From the NCBI GenBank assembly GCA_963717375.1, contig OY970329.1, positions 310,001-374,000 on the forward strand: a stretch of 64,000 nucleotides of DNA, given 5' to 3'. Positions 30,033 to 37,923 of this stretch are shown one piece after another. Position numbers and translations under genes: made by a program. A model generated the notes under the pieces. That model made no database searches, was not told where the DNA came from, and saw nothing but the letters and a program-made list of their open reading frames with translations. Every line of letters begins with the position of its first letter. Within the stretch, counting starts at the first letter, position 1. The stretch is from VRUE01 sp963717375. Lineage in GTDB: Bacteria > Actinomycetota > Thermoleophilia > Solirubrobacterales > 70-9.

Positions 30033-31418
30033 TTAGCTCCAATCCCTGATGTCGACGAAGTGGCCCTCGATCGCCGCCGCGGCGGCCATCTTCGGACTGA
30101 CCAGATGGGTCCGGCCGCCCTTGCCCTGGCGGCCCTCGAAATTGCGGTTCGAGGTTGAGGCACAGCGCTCGCCCTCGATCAAGATGTCGGGGTTCATGCC
30201 GAGGCACATCGAGCAGCCCGCCTCGCGCCATTCGAAGCCGGCCGAGCGGAAGACGTCGTGCAGGCCCTCGGCTTCGGCGTTGGCCTTCACCTGCTGGGAG
30301 CCGGGCACGACCATCGCTCGCACCGAGTCGGCGACCTTGCGTCCGTCGATGACCTCCGCCGCCTCGCGCAGGTCCTCGATCCTCGAGTTCGTGCAGGAAC
30401 CGATGAAGACCCGTTCGGGCGCGACCTCGGTCATCGGCGTGCCGGCCTCCAGCCCCATGTAGGTGAGGGCTCGTTCAGCCGACTCGCGGTCGGCGGGCGA
30501 GTCCATCGCCGCCGGGTCGGGGACGCTGTCGGTGACCTCGCAGACCATGCCGGGGTTGGTGCCCCAGGTGACCATCGGCGAAATCGCGCCGGCGTCGACG
30601 TCGACGTCAGTGTCGAAAGCGGCGCCGGCGTCACTCGGGAGTTGCCGCCAGCGCTCCGCGGCAGCGTCGAAGTCGGCAGGAGCGCCAGGGCGGCCGCGGA
30701 CCCACTCGACCGTCTTCTCGTCGGGGGCGATCATGCCGGCGCGGCCGCCGCCCTCGATCGTCATGTTGCAGATCGTCATCCGGCCCGGCATCTCGAGGGC
30801 CTCGATCGCCGGCCCGGCGTACTCGACCGCGTAGCCGGTCATGCCGCCGGTGCCCAGGCGCCCAATCGTTGCCAAGATCAGATCCTTCGGCGTAACCCCT
30901 GAGCCGAGCTCGCCCGAGTAGGAGATCCGCATCGTCTTCGGCCGCTTCTGCACCAGGCACTGGGTGGCCAGCACGTGCTCGACCTCGGAGGTGCCGATGC
31001 CGAAGGCCAGCGAGCCGAAGGCGCCGTGGGTCGAGGTGTGGCTATCGCCGCAGACGATCGTCATCCCCGGCTGGGTCACGCCCAGCTCCGGCCCGATCAC
31101 GTGGACGATCCCCTGCCGGTCGGAGCCCAGCGAATAAATAGGGATGCCGAACTCCTCGCAGTTGCGCTCCAGCGTTTCAACCTGGACCCGCGAGAGCTCG
31201 TCGGCGATCAGGCGCGCCGCCATCGTGCCGTCGGTCGGCGTGTTGTGATCGGCCGTGGCCAGGGTCTTGTCGGTGCGGCGCACCGGTCGGTTAGCCAGGC
31301 GCAGCCCGTCGAAGGCCTGGGGCGAGGTGACCTCATGGACCAGGTGCAGGTCGATGTAGATCAGGTTCTCGGAGACCTCGTGGGCTTCCCAGAGCTTGTC
31401 GAACATGGTTTGCGGCAT
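30033..31418 (-). CDS. leuC: 3-isopropylmalate dehydratase large subunit
   Basis: A 461-residue aconitase-family enzyme with a [4Fe-4S] cluster. The three cluster cysteines are in FIGSCTNSR and GCSMCLGMN. DLHLVHEVTSPQAF, DNHTPT-type and CGDSHTSTHGAFG blocks are present. AGGAGGAGG precedes the ATG, and the gene begins 11 nt after the XRE-cupin regulator, so the two are probably one transcript. Confidence 0.97.
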   Translation of the reverse strand: MPQTMFDKLWEAHEVSENLIYIDLHLVHEVTSPQAFDGLRLANRPVRRTDKTLATADHNTPTDGTMAARLIADELSRVQVETLERNCEEFGIPIYSLGSDRQGIVHVIGPELGVTQPGMTIVCGDSHTSTHGAFGSLAFGIGTSEVEHVLATQCLVQKRPKTMRISYSGELGSGVTPKDLILATIGRLGTGGMTGYAVEYAGPAIEALEMPGRMTICNMTIEGGGRAGMIAPDEKTVEWVRGRPGAPADFDAAAERWRQLPSDAGAAFDTDVDVDAGAISPMVTWGTNPGMVCEVTDSVPDPAAMDSPADRESAERALTYMGLEAGTPMTEVAPERVFIGSCTNSRIEDLREAAEVIDGRKVADSVRAMVVPGSQQVKANAEAEGLHDVFRSAGFEWREAGCSMCLGMNPDILIEGERCASTSNRNFEGRQGKGGRTHLVSPKMAAAAAIEGHFVDIRDWS

Positions 31419-31429
31419 CGGGCCTCCTC

Positions 31430-32062
31430 CTAGCTCCGGCGCAAGCCGGCGGCAATTACGGCGAGGAAGCGCGTCGGCTCCTCGCCTTCGTTCTCAAAAT
31501 GATGGGGAAGATCGGCATCGAAGGTGACGCTGTCGCCTTCGCTCAATTCATGGCGGGTGCCGTCGACGATCAGCACCAGCGTGCCCTTGAGGACGACCGC
31601 GGTCTCGCGGCTGCCCGGCTCGTGCATCGGCGGGTCGTCGCGGCCGCCGGTTGTGGCACCGGCGTCGAGCGCGTGCAGCGAGACGTCGGCGCGCTGGCCC
31701 GGTAGCGGCGGGGTCAGCTCCTCGAAGCGGTGCCCACCGTGCTCCAGCAGGCGCCGCTCGCCAGCGCGACTGACGGCGACGTGCTCGCCCTCGTCGAGGC
31801 GCAAGAGCTGCGACAGCGTCAGCTCCAGCCCGGCAGCGATCTTCGCCGCGACGGCCAAGGTCGGGCTGGTCTCGCCCCGCTCGACCTGCGAGAGCATCGG
31901 CGCACTAACGCCAGAGCGCTCGCCCAAGTCGCGTAGCGACAGGCCCATTGCCTCCCGCAGAGCCCGCACGCGACCTCCGACGGCCAGTGCTTCGGCGGGC
32001 GTCGTCGGCTCGCTATCGACCGCGGGAGTGGTTGCTGACTTTTTCTTCGCGACTGTCGTCAT
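31430..32062 (-). CDS. XRE-family regulator with C-terminal cupin domain
   Basis: A 210-residue regulator: Lys/Ala-rich start, helix-turn-helix at about residues 30-85 (VRALREAMGLSLRDLGERSGVSAPMLSQVERGETSPTLAVAAKIA), then a cupin sensor fold (about 130-205: VVLKGTLVLIVDG, GDSVTFDADLPHHFENEG). XRE-cupin proteins usually sense a small metabolite and often control their own operon. It directly precedes leuC, so leuCD control is a reasonable guess. The open frame starts 6 codons earlier at GTG, but ATG 32062 is preferred because TAACGT lies 8 nt before it. Confidence 0.88.
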   Translation of the reverse strand: MTTVAKKKSATTPAVDSEPTTPAEALAVGGRVRALREAMGLSLRDLGERSGVSAPMLSQVERGETSPTLAVAAKIAAGLELTLSQLLRLDEGEHVAVSRAGERRLLEHGGHRFEELTPPLPGQRADVSLHALDAGATTGGRDDPPMHEPGSRETAVVLKGTLVLIVDGTRHELSEGDSVTFDADLPHHFENEGEEPTRFLAVIAAGLRRS

Positions 32063-32067
32063 GACTT

Positions 32068-32087
32068 CGTACGTTATCACGTACGTT
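32068..32087 (-). promoter_or_regulatory. Promoter and candidate operator of the XRE-cupin gene
   Basis: Two copies of CGTACGTT lie 12 bp apart (32068-32075 and 32080-32087), each containing the palindrome CGTACG. The minus-strand -10 box TAACGT (32071-32076) overlaps the first copy. A protein bound here would block its own promoter, which fits autoregulation by the XRE protein. Confidence 0.5.
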
Positions 32088-33045
32088 TGTAATCAAGGTC
32101 TGGGAGGAGCTTGCGGAGGTCCGATGCGACCGCCTCCGGTTCATCGTCGAGCTGGGCCCAGGAGATGCGGGTCACCGAGTAGCCCGCGGTACGCAGGACG
32201 CGGTCGCGAGCTCGGTCTTCCCTGAAGGCGGTGCGAGTCCCGTGTCCTTCCCAGCTGTCGAGCTCGACGATCTGCCCTGTACCGATCCAGTGGCAGTCGA
32301 CCTGATAGCGCTTCTCCCCGACCATGATCCAGTCATTTAGGCGCGGTCGCGGCAGGCGGTGGCGCCGCAGGAACGGCAAGAACCTTTCCTCCAGCCGGCT
32401 CCGGGTGCGTCCGGCGGGCAGTGCTTCGATGCGCTCTAGGGCCATTCGTACTCGCCGCACGCCGCGCCGCCCGGGGTAGCGCTCGACCAGGTCCAGAAGC
32501 GACAAGCGATCGTTAAGTCGCAGATATTCAGCCTGGCGAATCAGGCTCTCCACTCGATCGATCGAAGTGGTGCCTGCGAGGTCGAGGATCGTCCGCGGCA
32601 CGGTGGTCACGGGGATACCGTCGGCGACCGTTTGCTCGTCTGCTGGCAAAGTGACGACGTGACGACGGATCGTCGCCCATGACCGGCTCCGATGCGGGAC
32701 CGTCACGTCAATCCAGCTCCGTGAACTCGACTGAATCCGCCAGAACGCTGCCGCTGAAAAATGACTCAGAACCGCGGTCGAACCAGAGGCCAACACCGCA
32801 GCCAGCCAGCGCCCTTGGAGCCTGATCGCCCGATGCCCGACCGCGTACACGCCCGTATGAACCTGGAGCAAGTGCCCGGTCTGGATTCGCCCGTCAATCG
32901 CCCTCTCGCTCAGCCCAAGCCGAAGCAACTGTCCCCGCCCCACCACCCCATGCTGCCGTTCCGCAAGCAGGGCGACGTCCCGGACAGCCCCCCGAGTCCG
33001 CGACAACCCTCGCTGAGGAGGGGTTGTCGCGGACTCGGGGGGCAC
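32077..33045 (-). CDS. AbiEi-like winged-helix protein with C-terminal DUF559 nuclease-like domain
   Basis: A 322-residue protein of the actinobacterial group that joins an N-terminal AbiEi-antitoxin-like region (LLAERQHGVVGRGQLLRLGLS, GRIQTGHLLQVHTGVYAVG, PVTTVPRTILDLA) to a DUF559 domain related to very-short-patch-repair endonucleases (YQVDCHWIGTGQIVELDSWEGHGTRTAFREDRARDRVL...). The family is common and often isolated; the activity is unknown. GTG 33045 is the only far-upstream start, but its first 20 codons are an inverted repeat, so TTG 33006 (MSRTRGAV) may be the real start. The stop codon lies in the XRE operator. Confidence 0.7.
   Translation of the reverse strand: MPPESATTPPQRGLSRTRGAVRDVALLAERQHGVVGRGQLLRLGLSERAIDGRIQTGHLLQVHTGVYAVGHRAIRLQGRWLAAVLASGSTAVLSHFSAAAFWRIQSSSRSWIDVTVPHRSRSWATIRRHVVTLPADEQTVADGIPVTTVPRTILDLAGTTSIDRVESLIRQAEYLRLNDRLSLLDLVERYPGRRGVRRVRMALERIEALPAGRTRSRLEERFLPFLRRHRLPRPRLNDWIMVGEKRYQVDCHWIGTGQIVELDSWEGHGTRTAFREDRARDRVLRTAGYSVTRISWAQLDDEPEAVASDLRKLLPDLDYKRT
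32987..33043. repeat. Perfect 23-bp inverted repeat at the DUF559 gene start
   Basis: Arms 32987-33009 and 33021-33043 are exact complements with an 11-nt loop. It lies downstream of leuA and could terminate that transcript, but it also covers the first codons of the DUF559 frame. There is no T tract. Confidence 0.7.
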
Positions 33046-33108
33046 GGGGCGATGGTGTCGCCCAAGGCGTTACGTGTGGTGCGCGGCGTTTAAGGGATCT
33101 GTGACGTC

Positions 33109-34695
33109 TTACGGGCCTGGGGTGCGCTCCACTGCGGCCTCGGACGTGACGGCCTCGGCCTCGCGGATTGCGGCGCCCTCCAAGGCGTTGGACAGGGCGC
33201 GGACGTAGGCGCGGGCTGAGGCCTCGAGGATGTCGGTGGCCACGCCTTGGCCGGTGGCCAGGCGGCCGGCGGCTCGCAGCATCACGGTCACTTGGCCGAG
33301 GGCGTCCTCCCCCCCGGTTACGGCCTCAACCGTGTACTGGCGCAGATCGCACTCGGTGTCCGCAGCCCTTTGGATCGCGTGGAAGATCGCGTCGACTGGG
33401 CCATCGCCGCCTGACTCGCCGACCGCCTCCTCGCCGGAGGGCATCTTCACCGCCACGCGCGCCAGCGGCTCACGCCGCGATCCGGCCTCGACCTCGAACC
33501 AGGCCAGCTCGTGCGAGTCGTCCTTCTCGCGCATCTCATCGGAGACGATCGCCTCCAGATCCAGGGCGGTCACCTGCTTCTTGCGGTCGGCAACCTCCTT
33601 GAAGCGCTTGAAGGCCGCGTTGAGGGCGTTGCCCTCGACCTTGAAGCCCAGCTGGTCCAACGCGTCGTGCAGGGCGTGGCGGCCGGAGTGCTTGCCCAGC
33701 ACGATCGAGTTCGACTCCAGGCCAACCTCGGTCGCGTCCATGATCTCGTAGGTGGTGCGCTCCTTCAGCACGCCGTCCTGGTGGATCCCGGACTCGTGGG
33801 CGAAGGCGTTGCGGCCGACGATCGCCTTGTTGGGCTGGATCGCGTAGCCGGTCAGGCGCGAGACCATGCGGCTGGTGCGGGCCAGCTCGCGAGTTTCGAT
33901 GCCTGTGGTCAGACCGTGGACGTCCTCGCGCACCTTGACCAGCATCGCGATCTCCTCCAGCGAGCAGTTGCCGGCCCGCTCGCCGATCCCATTGACGGCG
34001 CACTCGACCTGACGCGCCCCCGCCAGTACACCGGCGTAGGAGTTGGCGACGGCCAGGCCCAGGTCGTCGTGACAGTGGACCGAGGTTTCGACCTCGCCCA
34101 GCCCCGGCACCAACTCGTACAGTCGCCGCCAGTACTCGGCGTACTCCTCCGGCGTGGTGTACCCGACCGTGTCGGGAACGTTGATCACGGTCGCGCCCTC
34201 TTCGACCGCGATCGCGCAGACCTCGGCGGTGAACTCGATGTCCGCCCGGGTCGCGTCCATCGGCGAGAACTCGACGTCCTCGCAGTAGGACTTGGCCAGG
34301 GTGACGGCGGCGCGCGCCTGTCCCTTGACGTCCTCGCGATCGGTCTGCAGCTGGTGCTCGATGTGGATGTCGGAGGTGGAGATGAAAGTGTGGATACGAG
34401 GTCGCGCTGCATCCTTGATCGCCCCCCAGGCAGCGTCGATGTCTGCCTTGTGGGTGCGGGCCAGGCCGCAGATGACCGGGCCCTCGACCCCACGGGCGAT
34501 CGCCTCAACCGCCTCGAAGTCGCCGGGCGAGGTGATCGGGAAGCCGGCCTCGATCACGTCAACTCCCAGGCGGGCCAACTGCTGGGCGATCTCGACCTTC
34601 TCCCCGGTGTTCAGCGAGATGCCGGGCGACTGCTCTCCGTCGCGCAGCGTCGTATCGAAGATGTGGACGCGGTTTGCGTCGTCTGATGGTGCCAC
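33109..34695 (-). CDS. leuA: 2-isopropylmalate synthase
   Basis: Commits 2-ketoisovalerate and acetyl-CoA to leucine. A 528-residue DRE-TIM metallolyase: IFDTTLRDGEQSPG, VHCHDDLGLAVANS (metal His pair), NGIGERAGNCSLEEI, then the C-terminal dimer domain that binds leucine for feedback inhibition. Start GTG 34695 has a strong GGAGGAGG 5 nt upstream. Unlike the leaderless neighbours it has a leader of about 137 nt with a leucine-rich peptide, consistent with attenuation. Confidence 0.96.
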   Translation of the reverse strand: MAPSDDANRVHIFDTTLRDGEQSPGISLNTGEKVEIAQQLARLGVDVIEAGFPITSPGDFEAVEAIARGVEGPVICGLARTHKADIDAAWGAIKDAARPRIHTFISTSDIHIEHQLQTDREDVKGQARAAVTLAKSYCEDVEFSPMDATRADIEFTAEVCAIAVEEGATVINVPDTVGYTTPEEYAEYWRRLYELVPGLGEVETSVHCHDDLGLAVANSYAGVLAGARQVECAVNGIGERAGNCSLEEIAMLVKVREDVHGLTTGIETRELARTSRMVSRLTGYAIQPNKAIVGRNAFAHESGIHQDGVLKERTTYEIMDATEVGLESNSIVLGKHSGRHALHDALDQLGFKVEGNALNAAFKRFKEVADRKKQVTALDLEAIVSDEMREKDDSHELAWFEVEAGSRREPLARVAVKMPSGEEAVGESGGDGPVDAIFHAIQRAADTECDLRQYTVEAVTGGEDALGQVTVMLRAAGRLATGQGVATDILEASARAYVRALSNALEGAAIREAEAVTSEAAVERTPGP

Positions 34696-34832
34696 TGGGT
34701 CCTCCTCCTTCTCTGCTTCTTTCGAATGACCTTTTCTCTCGCGGCTATCGCGCCGCCCAGCGCTATTCCCCCCGAGGGGGGAGGAGAAGGAGAAGCGCGG
34801 AGCTGTCGAGCCGGTGCGTCATTCGGTCGCCT
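34696..34832 (-). promoter_or_regulatory. leuA leader / attenuator
   Basis: It holds the leader-peptide frame (34763-34822), a CCCCC/GGGGG hairpin just before that frame's stop, a GCGGC/GCCGC hairpin and the leuA ribosome-binding site at 34701-34708. RNA of Leu codons 11-13 (34784-34792) is exactly complementary over 9 nt (10 with a G-U pair) to 34705-34713, which includes part of the ribosome-binding site. A ribosome stalled on the Leu codons would free that site. No U-rich terminator is visible, so control at translation is the better guess. Confidence 0.65.
34763..34822 (-). CDS. leuL: leuA leader peptide with five consecutive Leu codons
   Basis: The encoded peptide is MTHRLDSSALLLLLPPRGE (19 residues, TAG stop). 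Codons 10-14 are CTT CTC CTT CTC CTC, and codon 5 is CTC. GAGG lies 7 nt before the ATG and the predicted transcription start about 10 nt before it. A Leu run directly upstream of leuA is the hallmark of leucine attenuation. No promoter sign suggests any other role. Confidence 0.75.
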   Translation of the reverse strand: MTHRLDSSALLLLLPPRGE

Positions 34833-34838
34833 CAGCTT

Positions 34839-34848
34839 AGCGTAGGCT
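34839..34848. promoter_or_regulatory. Symmetric divergent promoter, leuA / MFS transporter
   Basis: AGCGTAGGCT holds TACGCT on the minus strand (start about 34832, leuA leader) and TAGGCT on the plus strand. The central TA is shared, as at tyrS/PBP. Confidence 0.55.
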
Positions 34849-34914
34849 GCGCGCATCGCAAGCGAGGTTTCCTCAAGCACGATCCCCCGCTCTACCTGGT
34901 TTGCCCTCTTCGCG

Positions 34915-36264
34915 ATGGGCATCGCCGTGGTGGTGATCGCCAACGACTTCTCCGCGATCAACGTCGCCCTGCCGACGATGGAGAAGGATTTCGACACCAA
35001 CATCAACACGATCCAGTGGGTGGTCAATGCCTACGCGCTGACCTTCGGCGTGATGATCGTCACCGGCGGGCGACTGGCCGACATGTTCGGCCGGCGCAAC
35101 GCTTTCTTCCTCGGCACCGCGATCTTCGCCTCGATGTCGGCGCTGGGCGGGGCGGCGCAGACCGAGACCTGGCTGATCGCGACGCGGACCCTGATGGGGA
35201 TCGGCGGGGCGCTGATGTGGCCGGCAATCCTCGGCATGACCTACGCGCTCTTGCCCGAAGACAAGGCGGGACTAGCGGGCGGAATCATCATCGGTGCGGC
35301 CGGGCTCGGCAACGCGATCGGGCCGCTGATCGGCGGCGTCCTCACCGATGCGCTCAGCTGGCGCTGGATCTTCTTCCTCAACGTGCCGATCTCCGCCTTC
35401 GCGGTCCTCGTCACCTACCGCCTGGTCAAAGTCGCCGAGCCGGACCCGGGCGAGCAGCGGATCGACTATCCGGGGATCGCCGCGATCTCGGTCGGGCTCG
35501 TCTCGCTGCTCGTGGCCCTGGATCAGATCGACGACTGGGGCTTCGGCGACCCGCGGGTGATCGGCCTGTTTGCCCTGGCCGCGATCCTGCTCATAGCCTT
35601 CGTGCCGCTCGAGCGCCGGGCGGGGTCGCACGCGCTTGTACCGCGTTCGGTGATGGCGAACGAGAGCTTCCGCGCCTCCTGCCTAGCCATCCTGCTGATG
35701 TCGGCGACCTTCTTCGCCGCGCTGCTCTACCTGCCGCAGTTCATGCAGCACCAGCTCGGCTACTCACCGCTCGAGGCCGGGGTCGGATTGCTGCCCTTCC
35801 TCGCCACCTTCGCGGGGGTCTCCTTTGTTGCCGGCCCGCTCTACGAGCGACTGGGCGCGAAGTTGTTGGCGACGGTCGGGGCGGGCTGCATCACTATCTC
35901 GCCTTTCATTTTCTCGCTCGTCGCGTCGCGCTCCAGCTACGCGTCGTTGATCCCCGGCATGGTCGTGCTCGGGATCGGGATCGGCAGCTTCTACCCGACC
36001 GCGACCACGGCCGGCGTCACCTCGGTCGACGAATCCCAGACCAGCCTCGCCGGCGGCATCGTCTACATGTTCCAGATCGCCGGCGGCTCGATCGGCCTGG
36101 GCCTGACGACCACGATCTTCTCGGCGCAGGCCTCGTTCGTCGATGGGATCCAGGCCGCCTTCCGGCTCGACGCCGCGCTCTCGCTGGTCGGCTTCCTGAT
36201 CGCGCTCTTTTTCGTCGGCGGGCGCCTGTTCAGCCGCCAAGCGAGCGAAGGCGCTTCGGCTTAA
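34915..36264 (+). CDS. MFS drug/H+ antiporter, DHA2 (EmrB/QacA-like) family
   Basis: A polytopic exporter of 449 residues from the first ATG. DHA2 signs are INVALPTMEKDF in helix 1, NAYALTFGVMIVTGGRLADMFGRRN (loop 2-3 motif A) and GPLIGGVLTDALSWRWIFFLNVPI (motif C region). Substrates of this family are drugs, dyes or metabolites. The first ATG falls inside helix 1. In-frame sequence back to 34855 (IASEVSSSTIPRSTWFALFA) completes the helix but has no ATG, GTG or TTG; an ATC at 34855 sits 6 nt after the -10 box TAGGCT. Either the shorter form is used or the start is non-standard. Confidence 0.88.
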   Translation: MGIAVVVIANDFSAINVALPTMEKDFDTNINTIQWVVNAYALTFGVMIVTGGRLADMFGRRNAFFLGTAIFASMSALGGAAQTETWLIATRTLMGIGGALMWPAILGMTYALLPEDKAGLAGGIIIGAAGLGNAIGPLIGGVLTDALSWRWIFFLNVPISAFAVLVTYRLVKVAEPDPGEQRIDYPGIAAISVGLVSLLVALDQIDDWGFGDPRVIGLFALAAILLIAFVPLERRAGSHALVPRSVMANESFRASCLAILLMSATFFAALLYLPQFMQHQLGYSPLEAGVGLLPFLATFAGVSFVAGPLYERLGAKLLATVGAGCITISPFIFSLVASRSSYASLIPGMVVLGIGIGSFYPTATTAGVTSVDESQTSLAGGIVYMFQIAGGSIGLGLTTTIFSAQASFVDGIQAAFRLDAALSLVGFLIALFFVGGRLFSRQASEGASA

Positions 36265-36830
36265 AGCTGGGGGCGGAAGTCCTGGCGAATGTTGTTGACG
36301 CCGGAGCCGCCGCTGATGACGTCGTTGCCGGGACCGCCACGCAGCGAGTCTTCTCCCGGCCCGCCGTAGATCGTGTCATCGCCAGGGCCGCCGTAGATCA
36401 GGTCGTTTCCGCCCCGGCCGGCGATGCGGTCGTTGCCTTCGCCACCGATCAGTTTGTCGGGCCCGCCTCCGCCAACGAGCGTGTCCCCGCCCGCCCCGCC
36501 GCGCATCGTCACCGGGATCGTCACTTCGTTGGAGACGACGACCGAGTCGTCACCGCTTCCGGCGTTGATTTCGAAGCCGGCGACCAGTGGCGCCTGACAG
36601 ATCAGCTCGTCAGCGTTGCCAACCGAGTGTTCGCAGATCGTGCCGCCCACCTCGAGCGGAGCCGCCGAGTCGATCACGTAGCTGCGACCGTCCGGGGTGA
36701 GCCAGATGTGGATCATGCTCTGTTCGACCCCGCCTGCCAAGACGACGGTGTAGGAGGTGGTTTCGGCGCGCGCGACCGTCGCGGCTTGCGCCGCCAAAAT
36801 CGCCAGCATGATCAGAATTGCCCTCTTCAT
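36261..36830 (-). CDS. Secreted RTX-type calcium-binding repeat protein
   Basis: A 189-residue protein with a Sec-type signal peptide (residues 1-22, ending ARA), a variable region with a Cys pair (ICEHSV, LICQAP), and eight RTX nonapeptides (111-182: GGAGGDTLV, GGGGPDKLI, GGEGNDRIA and so on). RTX repeats fold into a calcium-loaded parallel beta roll. Many RTX proteins use type I secretion; the cleavable signal here points to Sec export. Function unknown. The 3' end overlaps the convergent MFS gene by 4 bp. Confidence 0.88.
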   Translation of the reverse strand: MKRAILIMLAILAAQAATVARAETTSYTVVLAGGVEQSMIHIWLTPDGRSYVIDSAAPLEVGGTICEHSVGNADELICQAPLVAGFEINAGSGDDSVVVSNEVTIPVTMRGGAGGDTLVGGGGPDKLIGGEGNDRIAGRGGNDLIYGGPGDDTIYGGPGEDSLRGGPGNDVISGGSGVNNIRQDFRPQL

Positions 36831-36860
36831 CGCAAACGCCTCGCCAGTTCGGGACAGGCG

Positions 36861-37895
36861 CTAACTTGGAAACAGCACAACCTTGCCGACGTTGCGGCGC
36901 TCGGCGATGAATTTGTGGGCGTCGCCAGCTCGCTCGAAGGGAAATGCCTCTGCGACGACGGGCTCCAGGTTCCCGGCCTCAAGATCGGCCATCAGCGGCT
37001 CAGTGACCCGATCGAGGCCGCCCTCGCGTTCCCACCACTTGAGCATGTTGAGGCCGAAGACGCCCTTGTTCTCGTTCATCATCATCAGGCTCTTCCACCA
37101 AGGGACAGTCGCCAACGGCATCTTGAACAGGCCTTTCAGCATGGCCGGGAGGTCACGACCGCTTTCGCTCGTCACCTCCGAAAGCCCGTACATGACCATT
37201 CGGCCGCCGGGGCGAAGCAGGCGGTAGTCCTTGCGGAAGGAGGTCGGGCCGAGGGCGTCGATGATCAGGTCGACCCCCTCGCCGCCGGTGAGTCGCATCG
37301 TCTCTGTCTCGAAATCCTGGTTGCGGTAGTCGATCGGATGCTGAACGCCCTGAGCGCGGATCGCGTCGTGCTTGGAAGGTGAGGCAGTGCCGTAAATCTC
37401 AGCGCCGACGTTGCGGGCGATCTGCGTGGCGGCGATGCCTACGCCACCGGCCGCGGCGTGGATCAGCAGGCGGTTGCCCTCGCGGAGGCTCCCCATCACG
37501 ATTAGCGCCGCGTAGGCGGTGCCGTAGTTGACCGGGAAGGCTGCGCCCTGCTCAAAGCTGAGCCGCTCCGGCAGCGGCAGCACCTGTGCCTCGGGGACGA
37601 CGACGAGCTCGGCCTGTCCGCCGAACTGAGTTCCGGCGACAACGCGGTCGCCCACGGCATGCTCGCTCACCCCGTCGCCGACCGACTCGACCTCGCCAGA
37701 GACCTCGTAGCCCATCACGCACGGCGGTTTCGGCGCGTCGGGGTAGAGGCCGAGACGGGCCATCGTGTCGGCGAAGTTGATCCCGGCCGCCTTGACCGCG
37801 ATCCGCACCTCGCCCGGACCGACCGGCGGGTCGGGGCGCTCTTGAACCTGGAGCACGTCGTAGCCGCCGTTCTTTACTTGCACCAGTGCCTTCAC
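36861..37895 (-). CDS. Zinc-independent quinone oxidoreductase / MDR-family dehydrogenase
   Basis: A 344-residue medium-chain dehydrogenase/reductase without the structural zinc cysteines: GroES-like N-terminus (AAGINFADTMARLGLYP, VMGYEVSGEVESVGDGV) and a Rossmann domain with LLIHAAAGGVGIAATQIAR. Closest in pattern to synaptic-vesicle VAT-1-like and NADPH:quinone reductases. Start GTG 37895 (MKALVQVKNGGYDVLQV) is set by TACGCT 7 nt upstream; 24 in-frame codons before it are discarded. Confidence 0.87.
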   Translation of the reverse strand: MKALVQVKNGGYDVLQVQERPDPPVGPGEVRIAVKAAGINFADTMARLGLYPDAPKPPCVMGYEVSGEVESVGDGVSEHAVGDRVVAGTQFGGQAELVVVPEAQVLPLPERLSFEQGAAFPVNYGTAYAALIVMGSLREGNRLLIHAAAGGVGIAATQIARNVGAEIYGTASPSKHDAIRAQGVQHPIDYRNQDFETETMRLTGGEGVDLIIDALGPTSFRKDYRLLRPGGRMVMYGLSEVTSESGRDLPAMLKGLFKMPLATVPWWKSLMMMNENKGVFGLNMLKWWEREGGLDRVTEPLMADLEAGNLEPVVAEAFPFERAGDAHKFIAERRNVGKVVLFPS

Positions 37896-37902
37896 CGGCG
37901 CA

Positions 37903-37908
37903 AGCGTA
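37903..37908 (-). promoter_or_regulatory. Leaderless -10 box of the quinone oxidoreductase gene
   Basis: Minus-strand TACGCT, 7 nt before GTG 37895. Confidence 0.6.
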
Positions 37909-37923
37909 CTCGACCGGTCGTGA

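Noticed and set aside
32077..33045. Toxin-antitoxin or defence island
   Set aside because: Only the single AbiEi/DUF559-like gene is present, without toxin, nuclease partner or mobile-element signs.
34741..34765. Intrinsic terminator in the leuA leader
   Set aside because: The GCGGC/GCCGC stem is followed by GAGAGAAAAGG rather than U residues, so classical termination is not supported.
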